Positions 6,770 to 8,832 of a DNA stretch of 8,832 bases are shown in pieces (the stretch's first letter is position 1; every line of letters starts with the position of its first letter). The stretch is from Bacteroidales bacterium. Its GTDB lineage: Bacteria > Bacteroidota > Bacteroidia > Bacteroidales > UBA10428. The stretch covers positions 1 to 8,832 of the forward strand of contig DAOUOU010000112.1 of NCBI GenBank assembly GCA_030626465.1. The letters run 5' to 3'. The position numbers and the translations under genes were made by a program. The notes below the pieces were generated by a model that made no database searches, was not told the origin of the DNA, and was given only the letters and a program-made list of their open reading frames with translations.

Positions 6770-7993
6770 ATGACTGTTTCATCCTCCAACACAAAGCAGG
6801 TATATATCTCATGCAATGGCTGTAATAGACGACTTCTGGATGCAGACAGGGTAAAACGTTATTTTCTCTCAAACGGCTGGAAGATTACTGGGTCTCCTAA
6901 AAATGCCGATTATAATATCTTTTTTGCCAGTGCTCTTAACCGTGTTCGTATTGATGAGTCGTTTGATATTATAGAAAGACTTGGTAAGTTTTCTGGTGAA
7001 ACAATTGTGTTAGGTTGCTTAATGGAAGCTGCACCGAAAGAATTTAAGGAAAGATGGGGAGGCAGGTCTATAGCAATAAAAAATATGAATGAGATTGATT
7101 CTTTTTTTCCTGAGTTTAATATAAAATATAAAGAGATTCCAGTCGGCAATACACCAATACTCTCTAAGAACATTTACAAGACTATCAGTCCGGAGGTGTT
7201 TTTAAAACAAAGATTATCAATGGCTTTATCTCCGGCCATGGTAGGTGATAAGATATATAGTTATTTACACCGAAAAAAGAAAGAAAACTATCAAACTACT
7301 TTTATTTGGGTAAGTGCTGGATGTCCAAATAATTGTTCCTTTTGTGCAGAACGAAAAGTAATTGGAAAACCAATTAGCCGGCAAATAAGTGAGATTGTAG
7401 ATGAGTATAAAAAACTGATTGAGGAAGGCAAGCGAAATTTTGAATTTATAGGCGATGATGTCGGTTCCTATGGGCTGGATATAAACACCAGTCTTCCTGA
7501 ACTAATCGCAAAACTAAATGTGGTAGATTGCAATTACAAGGTCAACTGGGTAATAAAGCATATTCATCCTAAATTCATTATCAAATACAAAGATGATTTA
7601 ATACATATTGCCAAATCCGGAAAAATTAAAGAGATAATCTGCTGTTTCCAAAGTGGCAGCAACAGGTTATTGGAATTAATGAACCGTCAACATACCATTG
7701 AAGAGGTTATAGAGACTTTAAAGGATATACGGCAGGTTCTTCCGGAAATCAAACTTGCCACTAACATCATTGTTGGTTTTCCAACGGAAACAAATGAGGA
7801 GTTTAATCAAACACTTCTGGTATTTGATGAGGTTTATTTTGATAGGGTACATATGATTAAATATTACGATGCCGAAGGTTCCGACTCCCGTTTAATAACA
7901 CCTAAAATTTCAGATGAATCAATTGTCAGCAGGATAAAAACAGCTAAGAAGTTTTTCAAACAAAGAGGAATTTACTTTCAGACCAGAGATTAA
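6770..7993 (+). CDS. Radical SAM protein, methylthiotransferase-like (MiaB/RimO fold) without TRAM domain
   Basis: This protein is 407 residues from the ATG at 6770. A TTG at 6746 would add eight residues and is less likely. Residues 9-95 resemble the UPF0004 domain of MiaB/RimO methylthiotransferases, with CNGC (15-18), an AD pair (46-47) and LGC (81-83). Residues 176-400 form a radical SAM domain: the [4Fe-4S] motif CPNNCSFC (C185, C189, C192), IGDDVGSYGLD (227-237), FQSGSNRLLELMNRQHT (293-309) and NIIVGFPTETNEEF (332-345). These are the MiaB/RimO landmarks in order. Two departures are visible. The second auxiliary-cluster cysteine (family NTC) is replaced, with Ser54 at the aligned position. 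The chain also ends where the C-terminal TRAM domain, which binds RNA or protein substrate, should begin. It probably is a SAM- and iron-sulfur-dependent enzyme that does not act on tRNA. Flanked by the flippase and pyruvyl transferase genes, it may modify a glycan precursor or small molecule, but its substrate is unknown. Confidence 0.85.
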   Translation: MTVSSSNTKQVYISCNGCNRRLLDADRVKRYFLSNGWKITGSPKNADYNIFFASALNRVRIDESFDIIERLGKFSGETIVLGCLMEAAPKEFKERWGGRSIAIKNMNEIDSFFPEFNIKYKEIPVGNTPILSKNIYKTISPEVFLKQRLSMALSPAMVGDKIYSYLHRKKKENYQTTFIWVSAGCPNNCSFCAERKVIGKPISRQISEIVDEYKKLIEEGKRNFEFIGDDVGSYGLDINTSLPELIAKLNVVDCNYKVNWVIKHIHPKFIIKYKDDLIHIAKSGKIKEIICCFQSGSNRLLELMNRQHTIEEVIETLKDIRQVLPEIKLATNIIVGFPTETNEEFNQTLLVFDEVYFDRVHMIKYYDAEGSDSRLITPKISDESIVSRIKTAKKFFKQRGIYFQTRD

Positions 7994-7996
7994 TCA

Positions 7997-8832
7997 ATGC
8001 ATACTAAGCTTGCCATATTACATGCACAGAATACTTATAACAATGGCTCATTTATGATGCTTATTAATTTTATCTGGTATTATGTAAAAAATATTCCTGT
8101 AAATACTCAGATCACTTTCTGGATTGAACTCGATGGTGCTGACAATCACAATCGATTAATTAAAGCTCTGCCCGATGAACTCCTCTCAGACAAAAGAGTT
8201 GTCATTAACCTATTGCCCCTTAAAATCACTTCTATTGATAATTCCTTTTTTCTCAGGAGAGCGATAAGATTGTATGCGAAATTTTATAGCCATACACGAT
8301 ATTTTAAAAAGCTTGGTATCGGTTCGGTTGTTATTCTGGGTGGCGATAATATTAGTGAATACTATAAAAAATGGATGGTTCTTTCAGATCTCTTCAGAAT
8401 TCATAGGTATTCTAAATTTTTCATAACCATTCTGGCTGGACAATCAATAGGACCATTTAAAGGTTTCAGAAATAAAGTTGCTGCGAGATGTTTGTCAAAA
8501 ACTACTATTTTCAGCCGTGATGAGCTGACTACTACATATTTGAAGGATCAATTGAGAATCCCTTTAGAAAAAATACATGAATCAGCCGATTTGTGTTTTC
8601 CTGAATTACCTGTGCCAAATGAAGAGCTTGATATTTTTGCGGTATATGATCTAATGCCGGATGAGTATCTAACCCTGGTGCCCGGGGGTTTTTATTCTTT
8701 ATACACAAAAGATAAACAGGAATATATTCTCTCCTGGACATGTTTAGTTAATGATCTTCTTGAGTTAGATGCTCATAAAGAAAAGAAAATCGTTTTTCTA
8801 CCTCATGTAACCCGGCCTGAAGACGATCGTGA
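7997..8832 (+). CDS. Polysaccharide pyruvyl transferase family protein (partial, 3' end outside window)
   Basis: The frame is open from the ATG at 7997 to the right edge, giving 278 residues with no stop. Members of this family (PF04230; CsaB, WcaK/AmsJ, ExoV and relatives) transfer the enolpyruvyl part of phosphoenolpyruvate to sugars as a pyruvate ketal, although many cluster members are not characterised. Landmarks are NNGSFMM near the N-terminus (15-21), VVILGGDNISEYY (111-123), LAGQSIGPFKG (146-156), IFSRDELT (171-178), SADLCF (196-201), LVPGG (227-231) and LPHVTRPEDDR (268-278), where the H and the EDDR form the conserved C-terminal signature. About 80-130 residues are probably missing. 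The ATG lies three bases after the stop of the radical SAM gene, so the two are almost certainly cotranscribed. The acceptor sugar is unknown. Confidence 0.9.
   Translation, partial: MHTKLAILHAQNTYNNGSFMMLINFIWYYVKNIPVNTQITFWIELDGADNHNRLIKALPDELLSDKRVVINLLPLKITSIDNSFFLRRAIRLYAKFYSHTRYFKKLGIGSVVILGGDNISEYYKKWMVLSDLFRIHRYSKFFITILAGQSIGPFKGFRNKVAARCLSKTTIFSRDELTTTYLKDQLRIPLEKIHESADLCFPELPVPNEELDIFAVYDLMPDEYLTLVPGGFYSLYTKDKQEYILSWTCLVNDLLELDAHKEKKIVFLPHVTRPEDDR

Noticed and set aside
1556..7173. Other minus-strand and out-of-frame open frames of 61-94 codons (for example 1556-1777, 2470-2685, 2616-2900, 2887-3132, 3326-3544, 6240-6434, 6910-7173)
   Set aside because: Each lies entirely inside a well-supported gene in another frame and shows no domain, signal peptide or start context of its own.
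6770..7993. Calling the radical SAM gene miaB, rimO or another tRNA/ribosome methylthiotransferase
   Set aside because: The TRAM domain is absent, one auxiliary-cluster cysteine position is lost and the gene sits in a polysaccharide locus, so transferring the housekeeping name is not justified.
8532..8741. 69-codon open frame on the minus strand
   Set aside because: It lies wholly opposite the pyruvyl transferase gene, whose conserved motifs cover the same bases. The reverse translation resembles no family.

Overview
This window is the interior of a bacterial surface-polysaccharide biosynthesis locus (capsule, O-antigen or exopolysaccharide). All eight confidently called genes lie on the + strand and form one tightly packed run. 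Neighbours overlap or sit a few bases apart, and the largest gap is 58 bases. No RNA gene, insertion sequence, CRISPR array, terminator or other mobile feature is visible. The DNA is visibly AT-rich, and none of the starts has a convincing Shine-Dalgarno sequence in front of it. With the style of the proteins, this suggests Bacteroidota, probably an environmental or uncultured member. That assignment is an inference from composition and gene style, not from a marker gene.

Layout: (1) a GT2 polyprenyl-phosphate glycosyltransferase with two C-terminal membrane helices (48-980). (2) Two successive GT4 glycosyltransferases that overlap by 4 bases (1014-2159, 2156-3205). (3) A PAPS-dependent sulfotransferase (3222-4295). 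(4) A third GT-B glycosyltransferase, entered at a TTG codon inside the sulfotransferase gene (4282-5400). (5) A Wzx-type flippase, also with a TTG start (5404-6711). (6) A radical SAM protein built like a MiaB/RimO methylthiotransferase but with no TRAM domain and an altered auxiliary-cluster cysteine set (6770-7993). (7) A polysaccharide pyruvyl transferase family protein that runs off the right edge (7997-8832). A short open frame at the left edge may be the tail of a further upstream gene.

Working model (inference): the glycosyltransferases assemble a lipid-linked repeat unit on the inner face of the membrane, and Wzx flips it. The sulfotransferase and pyruvyl transferase would add negatively charged sulfate and ketal-pyruvate groups. 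No initiating phosphoglycosyl transferase, Wzy polymerase or export protein is in the window, so the cluster extends beyond both edges. The piece that does not fit the standard picture is the methylthiotransferase-like radical SAM protein between the flippase and the pyruvyl transferase. It is the best candidate for undescribed chemistry here.
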